Positions 17,801-25,321 of a stretch of DNA of 64,000 bases are shown here, piece after piece. A model generated the notes under the pieces. It did not search any database. It was not told where the DNA came from and saw only the letters and a program-made list of their open reading frames with translations. Every line of letters begins with the position of its first letter. Within the stretch, counting starts at the first letter, position 1. The DNA is taken from positions 1-64,000 of the forward strand of contig JAGASR010000018.1 in the NCBI GenBank assembly GCA_017621705.1. Direction: 5' to 3'. Made by a program: the position numbers and the translations under genes. The DNA is from Clostridia bacterium (lineage in GTDB: Bacteria > Bacillota > Clostridia > Oscillospirales > UBA644).

Positions 17801-18655
17801 TAAAAGAGTGGCGGCGCTCTGCAGAAGCTTTGATGCGGCGCCGGTTCCGCCCGTCGCCATAGTAACAAGAGCGGTCGGCGCCATTCGTCCTGCGTTATAT
17901 CCGAAATCATAAAGCGCGGATCCTGCCTTGCTTTCGATCGGACTGTATTTCTGAAGATCTTCGGGTGATCTGAAGACTGCGCTTTCCTGCAGGGCTTTAA
18001 GACCTTCGGAAAATCTGTTATCGTCTGTCAGACCGAGATTTCGGGTAAGATCCGAAACAGATATTGCTGTATCTGCCGCAGCCTGCGCTATACCGACGAC
18101 AGGGCTCGCCGCAACCTGAAGAGCATCGTTAAGGACACCGCTTTTCATAATCTCCGGTCTTGCTTCCATATTTTTACGCCGTAGTTCTTCGAGGGATCTT
18201 TTTGTGGTCGTAAGCTTTCCGTATTCCTTTTGATGCTCAGTTTTTTGCATACCGAGATCAGGCAGAGAGCCGGGGGCAGTAAAACCGTATTCTTTAATAT
18301 TATCGAGCGCTGTCGGAAGGTTCTTTATACTCTCCGCTTTTCTCTGTTCTTTGTAGATCTTCGCTGCTTTATTCGGATCAGTCGATACAACTGCGTTTTT
18401 CCCGAGTGTCGTTTCAAGTTTCGGCATACCGAGATCAGGCAGAGAACCGGGGGCAGTAAAGCCCTCGGTTTTTATGCGACTGACGGCTTCAGCGGTCGTC
18501 AGACTTTCTTTTCTCTTTTTGCTTGCTTCTTCAAAAGCCGTAAACGGGTCTTTCTGTTTGTTTTGGGTACCGAGAATATCGGAATTATTTTTTACGAATT
18601 CAGCATATGTAAGTTTTTTCTTTTGGTTTTTCTTAACGGTATCGATATAACTCAT
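11897..18655 (-). CDS. Giant polyvalent protein with metallopeptidase and LPD-like domains
   Basis: 2252 aa, last gene of the late operon. N-terminal 65-77 and 124-136 carry an exact repeat (GFTAPGSLPDLGM). Residues 180-430 are alanine- and glycine-rich with hydrophobic helices. RHELIHRF near 655 is an HExxH zinc-peptidase motif. Residues about 835-975 resemble the LPD3-type domain of phage polyvalent proteins. Residues 1050-1480 are charged and coiled-coil rich. The C-terminal 750 residues are mixed helical with hydrophobic patches around 2000-2060. No transglycosylase motif was recognised. Such proteins are packaged in podovirus-like virions and enter the host with the DNA; ejection, wall or protein processing and host takeover are inferences. 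Confidence 0.75.
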   Translation of the reverse strand: MSYIDTVKKNQKKKLTYAEFVKNNSDILGTQNKQKDPFTAFEEASKKRKESLTTAEAVSRIKTEGFTAPGSLPDLGMPKLETTLGKNAVVSTDPNKAAKIYKEQRKAESIKNLPTALDNIKEYGFTAPGSLPDLGMQKTEHQKEYGKLTTTKRSLEELRRKNMEARPEIMKSGVLNDALQVAASPVVGIAQAAADTAISVSDLTRNLGLTDDNRFSEGLKALQESAVFRSPEDLQKYSPIESKAGSALYDFGYNAGRMAPTALVTMATGGTGAASKLLQSAATLLSAKGGSMRSALSEGATLDDASAYSTVMGTAEALSEVMFSPFEKVLGGFINQKTLTKVARKILPNFVDSKAGKIILGTAFNVIPQLGEGLEEAVVSFIEPYAKQQTYDPDAETATGKELLSSALTGFLYSLGYSALLGSGSFAVNQFSKGTNSNRPSPVLTEKGQQTMFTDDFLERIQKNVDPSEIYTAQMPRTENQSVSVSPSHGWTVTVPNNVDSSKFSDDAKKLLSDLYEDNVDVPQSSIAAEFERFYTMGKVGLPISRATELQVFKDITGIKDAFSLGQKEYAIAQAAAREKLRTGSVTYLGKKSGLVMNEFSDTLTKQQRKTLSDTAKILGTKIILTDNIADGKADGYYKDGVIHINISDPSKVYSIARHELIHRFAETAPDLYGSYQKEALSFLSEEKQIPETDLIARKKAEYANKGKILSDIEAAEEVAAEFSKRLFDGDDTAFESLVKNNRTAAQKFLDFLRNIIENIKSVFTKKSASANNTETEISNLEALEKRYSDLFAASAKTAKGKENIISTDSDGMFVFKGVDKNGIEIYETSEDVKKLRYNDRKKILVNKIKNEYKGKTAKFFIDNTAYYASIDPKDAYKFVHGDRNSDRSGGNARTNIGAGGDIFTLFENSRYEGSAPPREGTETKKGHEGVFNYDYFVKTIQSDGDYFDVVINVKENETGKYVYTVSLKENKKMRKQPLANWPTRRSPVLTSQEAVSSFEDSIPQTDTSVNTHNTQNDGKYSFKDDDSTSELSSEGGEEASSEVLESLIRKRIDNRTVFIAEDVRPAVRKFLKDFDVPNGEISASDISEIVAESLNNMSIEDLEKGFSSNEKYNKALNIVASEIAEAARSEVSSPSSEETKLKQELKDTQFRVSLMSSYNFGERKRDFTKFRQSLLGVMPKISIVSKNDMTFDPENPNKELKESPNIGDIYSDLVERYPDKFPNGIEDEIEQLKQIAEVAKSLKKTYAPRFEEATPEIIESIKKDLLSAVLDEWSGARDSDVIREEYRQKLIEEKAEARRELEYVKEKHADEKANKKTRELQEQLLRVSRRLQRMKTTPENIKLIEETIGKLYTGDVSMSSKTKTSISQLAKKIEEYQKESGTTLALSEKMKRDISDLRSIEFDKRDISSLGEIKDGKKIEISNISTDKLQSLINAGLALENQVRNGEYLLGARKKHKIYDYAEKLAEEVSYGAKIQKVNPVSKFSKFKLSMLSPMHVARMMSGYKEGSVFVELFENISEGYKKTLSITKDVTMKFEEVFKETEKMKEITGPKAREIFAKNIVDKKDGKTKALKITPAQLIALHCLSKDDHAMYHIQDTPFLKGGGILIPDIKLLKEGKTKAAEDQGEVVNLSRREIDVLWESATPFEKRIAELVEDYMNVIAPNLINEVALVLYGFMKAGEGYYFPISTVKSLASKDPTTSFMTDAIQTVESWSHLKDRVSGANGAILLQDVFSVVDNHLKGVSFFAGLAIPLRDFKSVYGTVFEGRRESVEKTIGAEWGESAKRYIMDFIADIEGNRKSPDGLFQEIGRKLKGNAATAVLSANLSSAAKQISAFPAAAAVVGWKPVLKTATHNLVGKSVADIKTINEFSPLLWSRNKPYEFSNFYRKQGWEKRFPWLMDWLQYIDAGVARRQWSVAEHYVDDNLNQDGKWEKGSNEYNRVVAKIFEEIMERTQASREPIQLPGILRSNNPLDQLFTSFKTDAFKTYGEVCEAISEHSVRTKEFRNAEKNPLNQEVLKEARTKLDESNEKIALTISATVVKNMTTAVMGFIAKILLDKLENYEEGGEMTVGSVLKGLGIDILSDTFGSVVLGQELFDAMYSLTTHDLYYGTSNVFFGSVEKLLNSIQKVSSHADKLVDGEGSAESLFRSVENMGICVAELCKIPAGNIKNIFYGMVSNTAKAVGYDAQYAVLKARYGLGSKSRFYDLLYDAFKNDQSEYKSLKRIMLRDGFELTKINSEMKKRKNKAKSKE

Positions 18656-18664
18656 TTTTTCACC

Positions 18665-20152
18665 TTAATAATCTGATTCTGTAATAGCGGATTGCGCACT
18701 TTTTACGCTCGATGCCATTTCAAGAGCCGCAAGGTATTGAGAATATGTGATCTGCCCCTGATTAAACATTTGCTTTAAGAAATACGGAACAGATCCACCT
18801 TGGTTGAAGAGATTTTCAGAGGGAATCTCAATCTCGTTTCCCAGATCAGTTATCTTTACCGCATGACTCCTTGCTGTTCCGGCAAGATCCGCATACTTCT
18901 GCGCCTGCGCGAGAATTGTATCTATAACATCGGTTGAAAGCGGATCGTAGTCGTCTGTTTCGGCGGTGGTTTCGTATGCGGAGGTATCGATGCCGAGAGC
19001 TTTTAAACGGCTGAAATCTCCGTACTCTGCGGCAAGAACTGCCTCTTCAAAAAGTCTGTTACGTTCTTCTTGAGTTTGCGCCGCTTCAAACTCGGTGCGC
19101 CATTGGTTGAACGCAATATCATTCTGCTGTCTTTCATAATCGAGGGCTTCGTTGTAGCGCTGATCTTCGATATTGTCTCTGTCGAGCTGATACTGGTAGT
19201 TGCGATCATTGAGATATTTCTGATATTCAAATTCCCGTTCTGCCGCGTCACGGTCATATTCGAGTGCATTTGCGTATCTCTGATCCTCGATCTCGTCGCG
19301 TCCGATCTGATACTGATAATTTCTGTCGTTAAGCATTTTCTGATATTCGAAATCACGTTCGTTTATCATGCGTTCATACTCAAGAGCTTCGTCGTAGCGC
19401 TGATCTTCGATTGCATCACGCTCGAGTTGATAAAGATAGTTTCTCTCATTGAGATATTGATTATATTCATATTCGCGGTCTGCATTGTACTGCGAAAGTT
19501 CTGTGAGATATTTGTTATACTCTGTATTCTCAAGATTCATGAGTGTCGAAAGTCTTGAGTATTTGTCCTGCCTTTCGTTTGCCCAACGAGAATATGCATT
19601 AGCCGAAAGTTCCGGAATAACGCCTGCAAGCTGTGCCATATAACCGTTATATGCCTGCTGACCTGCGGATCCTGCATATGAAGATGCAATACCGCCCGTC
19701 GATGCTGCCATCGTTCCGACCGTGTCTTCCATCGCTCTGCGGCCTGCATCGGTGTATATCTGGCGGTATGCTTCATAGTCGGGATCCTTTTTATAGTCAT
19801 ACTCGAACGATCCGCCTGCCTCGAGCTGTGAAAGCATAGCGTCTATCTGTGCCCCGTAGGGAGAAGCGTACTGCGGTTTTTCGGTGTTCACCTGCGGTAA
19901 GGAAATATTCCCGTTCCATGTTTGTGATGTTTGTTTTACTGGCATCTGAACCGGCGAGGAATAGGGAACGAGCTGTTCCGATGAAGCGGAAACAGCTTTC
20001 GGTTTTGTCGACGTAGTCTGTTGTACCTTTGTCGAAGAAGAACCGTTTCCGGTAGATTTATAATCAAGTCCGGTAACCTTGTTATATTCTTCTCGAAGAG
20101 GTTCGATCACCGGTTGGTCGAGCAGGTATTTTCTTTTTTGAGCTTCTGTCAT
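18665..20152 (-). CDS. Repeat-rich virion protein with three 40-aa units
   Basis: 495 aa. Residues 30-110 are a low-complexity Ser/Thr/Gln linker; 140-180 are glycine- and alanine-rich with possible amphipathic membrane helices. Residues 228-267, 268-307 and 308-347 are three exactly spaced 40-residue repeats built on YxxxLNxRNYxYQ, RDxIEDQRY and ALxYxR, predicted to be long charged helices. The C-terminus is less repetitive. It lies between the papain-like peptidase and the giant protein, the usual place of internal or ejection proteins in podovirus-like genomes; a tube or ejection-scaffold role is inferred. No sequence family is recognised with certainty. Confidence 0.65.
   Translation of the reverse strand: MTEAQKRKYLLDQPVIEPLREEYNKVTGLDYKSTGNGSSSTKVQQTTSTKPKAVSASSEQLVPYSSPVQMPVKQTSQTWNGNISLPQVNTEKPQYASPYGAQIDAMLSQLEAGGSFEYDYKKDPDYEAYRQIYTDAGRRAMEDTVGTMAASTGGIASSYAGSAGQQAYNGYMAQLAGVIPELSANAYSRWANERQDKYSRLSTLMNLENTEYNKYLTELSQYNADREYEYNQYLNERNYLYQLERDAIEDQRYDEALEYERMINERDFEYQKMLNDRNYQYQIGRDEIEDQRYANALEYDRDAAEREFEYQKYLNDRNYQYQLDRDNIEDQRYNEALDYERQQNDIAFNQWRTEFEAAQTQEERNRLFEEAVLAAEYGDFSRLKALGIDTSAYETTAETDDYDPLSTDVIDTILAQAQKYADLAGTARSHAVKITDLGNEIEIPSENLFNQGGSVPYFLKQMFNQGQITYSQYLAALEMASSVKSAQSAITESDY
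19112..19471 (-). repeat. Three tandem 120-bp coding repeats
   Basis: In-frame units encode the 40-aa repeats of the 495-aa protein. Unit length is exactly conserved although nucleotides have diverged. Confidence 0.85.
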
Positions 20153-20610
20153 TTCATTCTCCTTTTAATATGAATTATACGGAAATCAACTGCGCCGAGA
20201 AATTCTATAAGATCGTTCGGCGGTTGCGCTCTGAATGTTGGATTGAAGTATCTGAACACATTCTCTTTCGGGAGATATTCGCAAAGAAGATAATGTGCTC
20301 GGAGATCTTTTTTTCGGTACCATAAAATGCTGATGCGGTCTTTCTTCATTCTTTCGAAGTCTGCCTCGGAAATATCAAAGTCAATGCGAAAAGAGGACAG
20401 TGCGCTTTCAAAACAATAAAACGGCATACCGAACAGTCCGCCCATTGGCAGAAAGCTCTCGGCTTGCCGTTTAATGTTTGTTCTGTTCGGTTTTTCACCC
20501 ATGAGTTCGAGCGCATTGCAAATGGCTATCCAGGAACAGCCGTTATAACTGCTCGGGAAAAGACCGTATCTGATATTTTTAACACCTTTTTCCGTTTGAG
20601 TATATATCAC
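20149..20610 (-). CDS. Papain-like cysteine peptidase-type protein
   Basis: 153 aa. It has a plausible catalytic triad of the C39/papain fold: Cys in YNGCSWIAICNAL near residue 25, His in DLRAHYLLCEYL near 105, and a polar residue in YFNP near 118. The hydrophobic helix after the Cys is typical. No signal peptide is visible. It overlaps the next gene by 4 nt and precedes the repeat-rich and giant proteins, so it may mature virion or ejection proteins, or act in the host after ejection. Function is inferred from motif order only. Confidence 0.55.
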   Translation of the reverse strand: MIYTQTEKGVKNIRYGLFPSSYNGCSWIAICNALELMGEKPNRTNIKRQAESFLPMGGLFGMPFYCFESALSSFRIDFDISEADFERMKKDRISILWYRKKDLRAHYLLCEYLPKENVFRYFNPTFRAQPPNDLIEFLGAVDFRIIHIKRRMK

Positions 20611-20801
20611 GTCAAACTCTCCTTTAATGTTTTCACTTCTTCCCGGATCAGTTTCAGATCCGGGATATTGTTTTCATCAAGTGATGTAAAAAGAACTGTA
20701 AGCTGAATATCAAGCTTTGATATGTAATCGTATAATTTATCGAGATCTTTTGTCAGATTTCCCGTTCGGTGCGGAACAATCGGACGATCAAATACTGCCA
20801 T
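20607..20801 (-). CDS. Small coiled-coil phage protein
   Basis: 64 aa, with helical heptads (LTKDLDKLYDYISKLDIQL) and a second helix at the C-terminus. It overlaps the peptidase gene by 4 nt and follows the 582-aa tail protein. It may be an oligomerisation or adaptor protein; no family recognised. Confidence 0.6.
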   Translation of the reverse strand: MAVFDRPIVPHRTGNLTKDLDKLYDYISKLDIQLTVLFTSLDENNIPDLKLIREEVKTLKESLT

Positions 20802-20816
20802 AAAGTTTCCTTTCTT

Positions 20817-22565
20817 TTATATACCGACTTCGCGAACGATAGCGCGAAGATTTACTCTCCCGTACCCTGATATTCTGATCCTGAAGCTGTCGCATCTGTC
20901 GGGTCTGATCGGTATATCCGCAACAGGAGATCTGTCCGAATATTTTTCCGTCGCAGCAACGATCCACGGGCCGCCGTCGCAAGAATATTCTGTTTTGATC
21001 CAGCTTCGTTCTGTGAGCTCTGCGCGTAGCCAAAGACGGGAATATGTTTTCTTATCTTTCGTTGTTTCCGTTATCGGGCAAAGCTCCGCCGACCATTCAA
21101 ACGGCTGATCGGATATTGAAGAGGGGAGATAAACGCTTTTATATCCTCTGTATATTGCGGAAAGCCTGAAACGGTAGTTTGTATCCCCCTCGGGAATGGA
21201 TATGGTGTTATCTGCAGCATCTACGTAAAAAAGGGTATTATCGTAATATGCAAAAGCAAGAGCTTTCGTATTGTCTTCTTTGAGCCATGTGCCGTAAAGC
21301 GTGTTATATACGTAAAGTCCCCATTTATCGGATGAATCTTTCATCGAGATATAATATCTCTCTCCGTCAGATCCTGCGACAGCTTCAGCATAAAGGCCCG
21401 TTATGTTGTCCGAGACTTTTACCGGGAATGAACCGTCGTATGCATAAACACCGTCAGGTGCTTTATAGTAAAGTACAGACCGTACGTTGCAGATGCTTTT
21501 CTCGCTTCCGAGCTGAACCCCGGGGGCCGTTATGGTTGTAAGAGAAAAAGAGGAGGGGGTTGATCCGTAAATTCTGTGAATACAGTTTTCTTTAAAGAGT
21601 AGAAGCTGATCTCCGAAAGCGGCCATGCCCGTGAAGTCTCCGGCAGATCCGATCGCAACCGCCCATGAATCTGTAGCTGTTCCGTCATATCTGAAATAGT
21701 TCGAAGGATCACCGAGAGCCGAAGCATATATCGTATCACCTGCAAGTCCCCAGATTCGGTTATTCCATTCGACCGCAAAATCAAAATCGGGTATAGTCTT
21801 TGAAAGGGTGAAAGATGTCTCGTATGCGTGTTCGAATATATTATAGTCGAACGGAATTACATGAAATTCGACATTTTCAGTCCATCCGGTTGTGATCTCA
21901 CCTCGGATTGTTGCGTATTTGTTGTTTACGGTTTCCGAGCAGCCTTCGATCTTGACTGTATCACCCTGAGAAAAAGGAAAGTCACTTGAAAAATATTCCT
22001 GTGCGCCGATACCGTAGATCTTTTCCGTTCCGTTTTGTTCTTTTGTGAACTCACCGAATACCCATGTTCCGCCGACCGATGTCGCGGAGAAAGTTTCCTT
22101 GAGATTTTTTGATACGGTACCTTCTTCGCCTACGGAAAGCATTTGTCCCAAGGGGAAGACAATCACGCTGTCTGTGATTGCGACAACTGCTTTCGGCTTT
22201 TGTGGCGAAAAGCAAAGACCGCCTCCCTTGATCTGACCGTCTTCGATATATTCCCATATCGTCATATATCTACTGTCTTCAATTTCGTTTGGGAAATATA
22301 TCGTGCTTATAAGACCATTACGAGCGCAAATATTGATCGTCTGTGCACCTGCATACGAAGGTATCAGAGATTCGCCTGAACCCATTACGGTGTGACACGG
22401 GGTTCTTGTTGCACGTTGATTTATAATCGGGAAGTTTTCACCTGATAAATTGAATGTTTCCCTGAATTCGCCCTCTCTGCAGTTTTCTGTCATATTAAGA
22501 CCGCCGAAGTTTACAGTATACTGTTTCTGTTTTGAAACAGATGTTGCCATAGGATATCTTACCAT
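20817..22565 (-). CDS. Tail stabilisation or tubular-type structural protein
   Basis: 582 aa. Predicted mostly beta with frequent aromatic and glycine turns (YTVNFGGLNM, WNNRIWGLAGDTIYAS, LLLFKENCIHRIYG). It resembles the large beta-propeller-like tail proteins that follow the head-tail connector in podovirus-type prophages of Clostridia (P22 gp10-like position). It follows the 117-aa connector and precedes the small coiled-coil and peptidase genes. The first 8 residues before MATSV may be dispensable, but the ribosome site supports 22565. Assignment rests on context and general composition. Confidence 0.6.
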   Translation of the reverse strand: MVRYPMATSVSKQKQYTVNFGGLNMTENCREGEFRETFNLSGENFPIINQRATRTPCHTVMGSGESLIPSYAGAQTINICARNGLISTIYFPNEIEDSRYMTIWEYIEDGQIKGGGLCFSPQKPKAVVAITDSVIVFPLGQMLSVGEEGTVSKNLKETFSATSVGGTWVFGEFTKEQNGTEKIYGIGAQEYFSSDFPFSQGDTVKIEGCSETVNNKYATIRGEITTGWTENVEFHVIPFDYNIFEHAYETSFTLSKTIPDFDFAVEWNNRIWGLAGDTIYASALGDPSNYFRYDGTATDSWAVAIGSAGDFTGMAAFGDQLLLFKENCIHRIYGSTPSSFSLTTITAPGVQLGSEKSICNVRSVLYYKAPDGVYAYDGSFPVKVSDNITGLYAEAVAGSDGERYYISMKDSSDKWGLYVYNTLYGTWLKEDNTKALAFAYYDNTLFYVDAADNTISIPEGDTNYRFRLSAIYRGYKSVYLPSSISDQPFEWSAELCPITETTKDKKTYSRLWLRAELTERSWIKTEYSCDGGPWIVAATEKYSDRSPVADIPIRPDRCDSFRIRISGYGRVNLRAIVREVGI

Positions 22566-22574
22566 ACTGTACCT

Positions 22575-22928
22575 CTACCCGAATAAATTTTTGAAATGGG
22601 ACGGGGTTTTGGCGTTCTTTTGAGCTGTTTCCCTTCGGAAGTCTTCGAGCATTGACGTGTAAAGTGCAATATTGTTGTTATACTCTGCATAATCTTTCTG
22701 CCAGAAAAATATCATTGCGACAAGGCAGTATATATAGATCTCCGTGTATCTGCTCGGCAGGAAGAGTTCTTTTTCTTCGTCTTCAGGATATGACAGAACG
22801 ATTTCCTCGTCATTGAATTCTTTACGTAAACGTTCTTCGAGCCGTTGGATCGGGAAAGCTTTTTCACTTAAAGAAAAAGCGTTTTTTGCTATAGAATCCG
22901 CCGCGCGGATTACTTCGTTTATTTTCAT
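22575..22928 (-). CDS. Head-tail connector/adaptor protein
   Basis: 117 aa. The order MKINEVIRAAD, LPSRYTEIYIYCLVAMIFFWQKDYAEYNNNIALYTSMLEDF matches the small head-tail adaptor proteins common in Clostridia prophages, which have an acidic SYPEDEE segment before the tyrosine-rich helix. It lies directly upstream of the 582-aa tail protein. It would sit under the portal to receive the tail. In this genome it is separated from portal and capsid by the fibre and lysis genes, which is unusual. Confidence 0.65.
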   Translation of the reverse strand: MKINEVIRAADSIAKNAFSLSEKAFPIQRLEERLRKEFNDEEIVLSYPEDEEKELFLPSRYTEIYIYCLVAMIFFWQKDYAEYNNNIALYTSMLEDFRRETAQKNAKTPSHFKNLFG

Positions 22929-22937
22929 GATATCTCC

Positions 22938-24179
22938 TTATTTGCCGAATACTTTCCAACCGGTGACCATTGCATAAAAATTAGAGTATCCCGACTGTGC
23001 AAATGCAAGTGTGATGTTCTGCCCGTTATTTATCATCTGTCCTTCCGGATGAGCCACCCCGTCCCCCTGGTGCACGATCCAGGAGAATCCTTGGTATTGT
23101 GAAGATAGGGAAACCGGAGTATAGTCCGGAACGACAATATTCCGAAGATCGTATATTATATTTCTCACATTGCTCGGTGCTTCAAGGTCTGTAAATAGAG
23201 GATAAAAACTAATCACTACAAATTCGGCGGTTATTCCTGCGCTGATCGTTATATAGCAGTAGCCATTCTGTGGATATTTGAATTGAGGCGTGAGCGTTTC
23301 CTCTTTCATTTTCATACCGCCACCCGTGCCGGTCAGACCGAAAACTGTATTGCCCGATGCGATCTTATCAGCTGTCAGGCCTGCTGCGGAAACGATGCTT
23401 TCGTTCGAAAGGTATAATCCGCTTTCTGTTGTCATATAACCGTTGACAGGGCTCTTTGCTGTCAGCCCCGATCCGTCTGATGAAACGGATAATGAAGACA
23501 GCAGATCTCCCGACCAGTCATTCATCGTACCTTCGGTAAGAACACCGTCTGCAGACATAAACATTGAACCGAGCAGAACCTTATCAGCCGTTGCGCTTAC
23601 TCCGGAAAGGTCTGTTTTCGGTGCTGCCTTGACTGTTACTTTTGAAAAGTATTTACCGTCAGAGGGAATAACGGTCTGATCTTCCTCGGAGGGAGCAACC
23701 GTCATTTCTTCTGTCTGAATAGCTTCGACCGTTACTTCCGAAAGATATTTACCGTCAGAGGGTGTTACGGTTTGATCGACTTCGGAAGGGGAGACAGACT
23801 TTTCCTCTGTCTGAATAGCTTCGACAACAACTTCTGAAAGAACTTTACCCTCGGAAGGAATAACAGACTGTTCTGTAATGCCGGGAACGACGGTTTTCTG
23901 TTCTGGAACGATATAGACTTTTCCGCTTCCGTCGTGAGCGCCGCGCGGAATCGTTTTTGAGGGTGTTTTGGCGGTCAGAACGGTCTGTTGTGCGCTGATA
24001 ATCGGACGAGTTCCTGTAAGTCTTTCTCCTGCGACGTAAAACTTTCTTCCCTCGTCAACCTGATCCTGCGTTGCATCGTATTCGTCCGAGACAAATGTAC
24101 TGTCATTAACATTCCCCGTCATGTTTTTTGCAATGATCCATTCACCGGTTTCGGGATCCTTGATTTTAACAACAGGCAT
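22938..24179 (-). CDS. Tail fibre/receptor-binding protein with repeats
   Basis: 413 aa. After an N-terminal VVKIKDPETGEWIIAK segment there is a short GAHDGSGKVYIVP turn, then three imperfect ~32-aa repeats (residues about 85-190) on the pattern VxPSDGKYLSEVTVEAIQTEE. A fibre shaft-like region follows (190-285) with glycine- and serine-rich turns, then a C-terminal beta domain (290-413). It is distantly similar to the 193-aa protein at 25921. Both probably bind the cell surface. The lysis genes lie between the two. Confidence 0.65.
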   Translation of the reverse strand: MPVVKIKDPETGEWIIAKNMTGNVNDSTFVSDEYDATQDQVDEGRKFYVAGERLTGTRPIISAQQTVLTAKTPSKTIPRGAHDGSGKVYIVPEQKTVVPGITEQSVIPSEGKVLSEVVVEAIQTEEKSVSPSEVDQTVTPSDGKYLSEVTVEAIQTEEMTVAPSEEDQTVIPSDGKYFSKVTVKAAPKTDLSGVSATADKVLLGSMFMSADGVLTEGTMNDWSGDLLSSLSVSSDGSGLTAKSPVNGYMTTESGLYLSNESIVSAAGLTADKIASGNTVFGLTGTGGGMKMKEETLTPQFKYPQNGYCYITISAGITAEFVVISFYPLFTDLEAPSNVRNIIYDLRNIVVPDYTPVSLSSQYQGFSWIVHQGDGVAHPEGQMINNGQNITLAFAQSGYSNFYAMVTGWKVFGK

Positions 24180-24181
24180 AA

Positions 24182-24427
24182 CTACTCTTCGTCCGTTTCT
24201 TCTTCAACAATAACAGTTTCTTTTTCTTCCTCGGAAACTGCGGCCTTATCGATTGCACCTTCCGTAAGCATATATACGGCGATAGCACCGATACCGGTTA
24301 TTATAACAACGACCTGCTCGGCGGTCAAAGACGGAACACCGAAAGCCGTCAGTATAGAAAGAACGAGAGCCGCGAGCATTGCCCAGAATTTACGGGAAGA
24401 AAGTTTCTTTTTCCAGTCTATTTTCAT
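24182..24427 (-). CDS. Holin-like protein (phi-LC3 type)
   Basis: 81 aa. MKIDWKKKLSSRKFWAML resembles the start of the phi-LC3 holin family. Two hydrophobic segments (18-33 and 39-58) and a strongly acidic C-terminus (SEEEKETVIVEEETDEE) fit a holin that opens the membrane for the adjacent endolysin. Stop and next start nearly touch. Confidence 0.75.
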   Translation of the reverse strand: MKIDWKKKLSSRKFWAMLAALVLSILTAFGVPSLTAEQVVVIITGIGAIAVYMLTEGAIDKAAVSEEEKETVIVEEETDEE

Positions 24428-24440
24428 ATCGCTGTCTCCT

Positions 24441-25061
24441 TTAATTTTTAAGTATGATTTTTTTGAGCTTTTTCAGAAAAGAGATTTTTTTCTGATTATC
24501 TGTTAGCGTTTCATGTAACGGTTTGTCCGCAGGAAGAATATCAGGCTCCCTTGTCGTCTCAATATAGTCTATTTCGGGAACTTTCAGCCAGTGCGTCCAG
24601 TTTGTGTCATGTAATTTTGTTTTTACAATTCCGTCGCCCCTCGATCCGAGCGTACATTCAATGACGTTTCCGTCACCGATATATACACCGACGTGTCCTT
24701 CCTTGTAAACGACTGTTCCGGGAAGTTCCGGCAAGGTTGAGATTATCCCTTTTTCTTTTGCCTCTCTGTAAAGACCTCCGGTTCCTCTGTCTGTTGCGGC
24801 ATTGTATCTGATAGGAGCGTCAAGATCTCCGTTTGTCCAGAGCGCCCATTTAATCAGCCCGGTACAGTCGCACCCGACCGTTTCTCCGTCAATATTTTTA
24901 CGCAAAAGAGAAAGACGTGATTCCGAATATCTGTTCGGATATTGTTTTTTCTTTGAGGAAATAAGGTTTTCTGTGATCTTCTTTCCGTATGTTCCCCACA
25001 TATACAGAGAACGTACAGACAGCGCATTTAAACAAAAAGAAGAAAATACCTTGTTATTCAT
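24441..25061 (-). CDS. NlpC/P60-type endolysin
   Basis: 206 aa. CDCTGLIKWALW supplies the catalytic Cys of an NlpC/P60 peptidase, EGHVGVYIGDG the catalytic His, and NVIEC the third polar position. The family cuts peptide bonds in peptidoglycan stems. No signal peptide is seen, so it depends on the holin for release. A basic C-terminal tail (about 165-206) replaces a recognisable wall-binding domain. The first residues are basic and hydrophobic but do not form a clear membrane segment. Confidence 0.85.
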   Translation of the reverse strand: MNNKVFSSFCLNALSVRSLYMWGTYGKKITENLISSKKKQYPNRYSESRLSLLRKNIDGETVGCDCTGLIKWALWTNGDLDAPIRYNAATDRGTGGLYREAKEKGIISTLPELPGTVVYKEGHVGVYIGDGNVIECTLGSRGDGIVKTKLHDTNWTHWLKVPEIDYIETTREPDILPADKPLHETLTDNQKKISFLKKLKKIILKN

Positions 25062-25321
25062 TCGGTCCCGTCTCCTTCCTCAATATTGTTTTCGTGATTA
25101 TTGTGAAGATATCCGTATTTACTGATGTTATGTTTATCTACTGCCGATGCGGTACAGTATGCCGCATATGCCCCTAAAACAACGTAGATTAACGCGGTAT
25201 CGGTCGAAGGATCCACGGATATTCCGCAAATTGAAAATATCCTGCCTACTGATATATACGCAAGTGCAAAAATGCATACAAGCGCGAAAGCGACTTTTTT
25301 ATATTCGATCTTTCTCTTCAT
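25058..25321 (-). CDS. Small phage membrane protein of the lysis cassette
   Basis: 87 aa, two hydrophobic segments (10-31 and 42-60) and an acidic C-terminus. It overlaps the endolysin start by 4 nt and the upstream XhlA-like gene by 4 nt. Probably a second holin or holin regulator; family not recognised. Confidence 0.6.
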   Translation of the reverse strand: MKRKIEYKKVAFALVCIFALAYISVGRIFSICGISVDPSTDTALIYVVLGAYAAYCTASAVDKHNISKYGYLHNNHENNIEEGDGTE

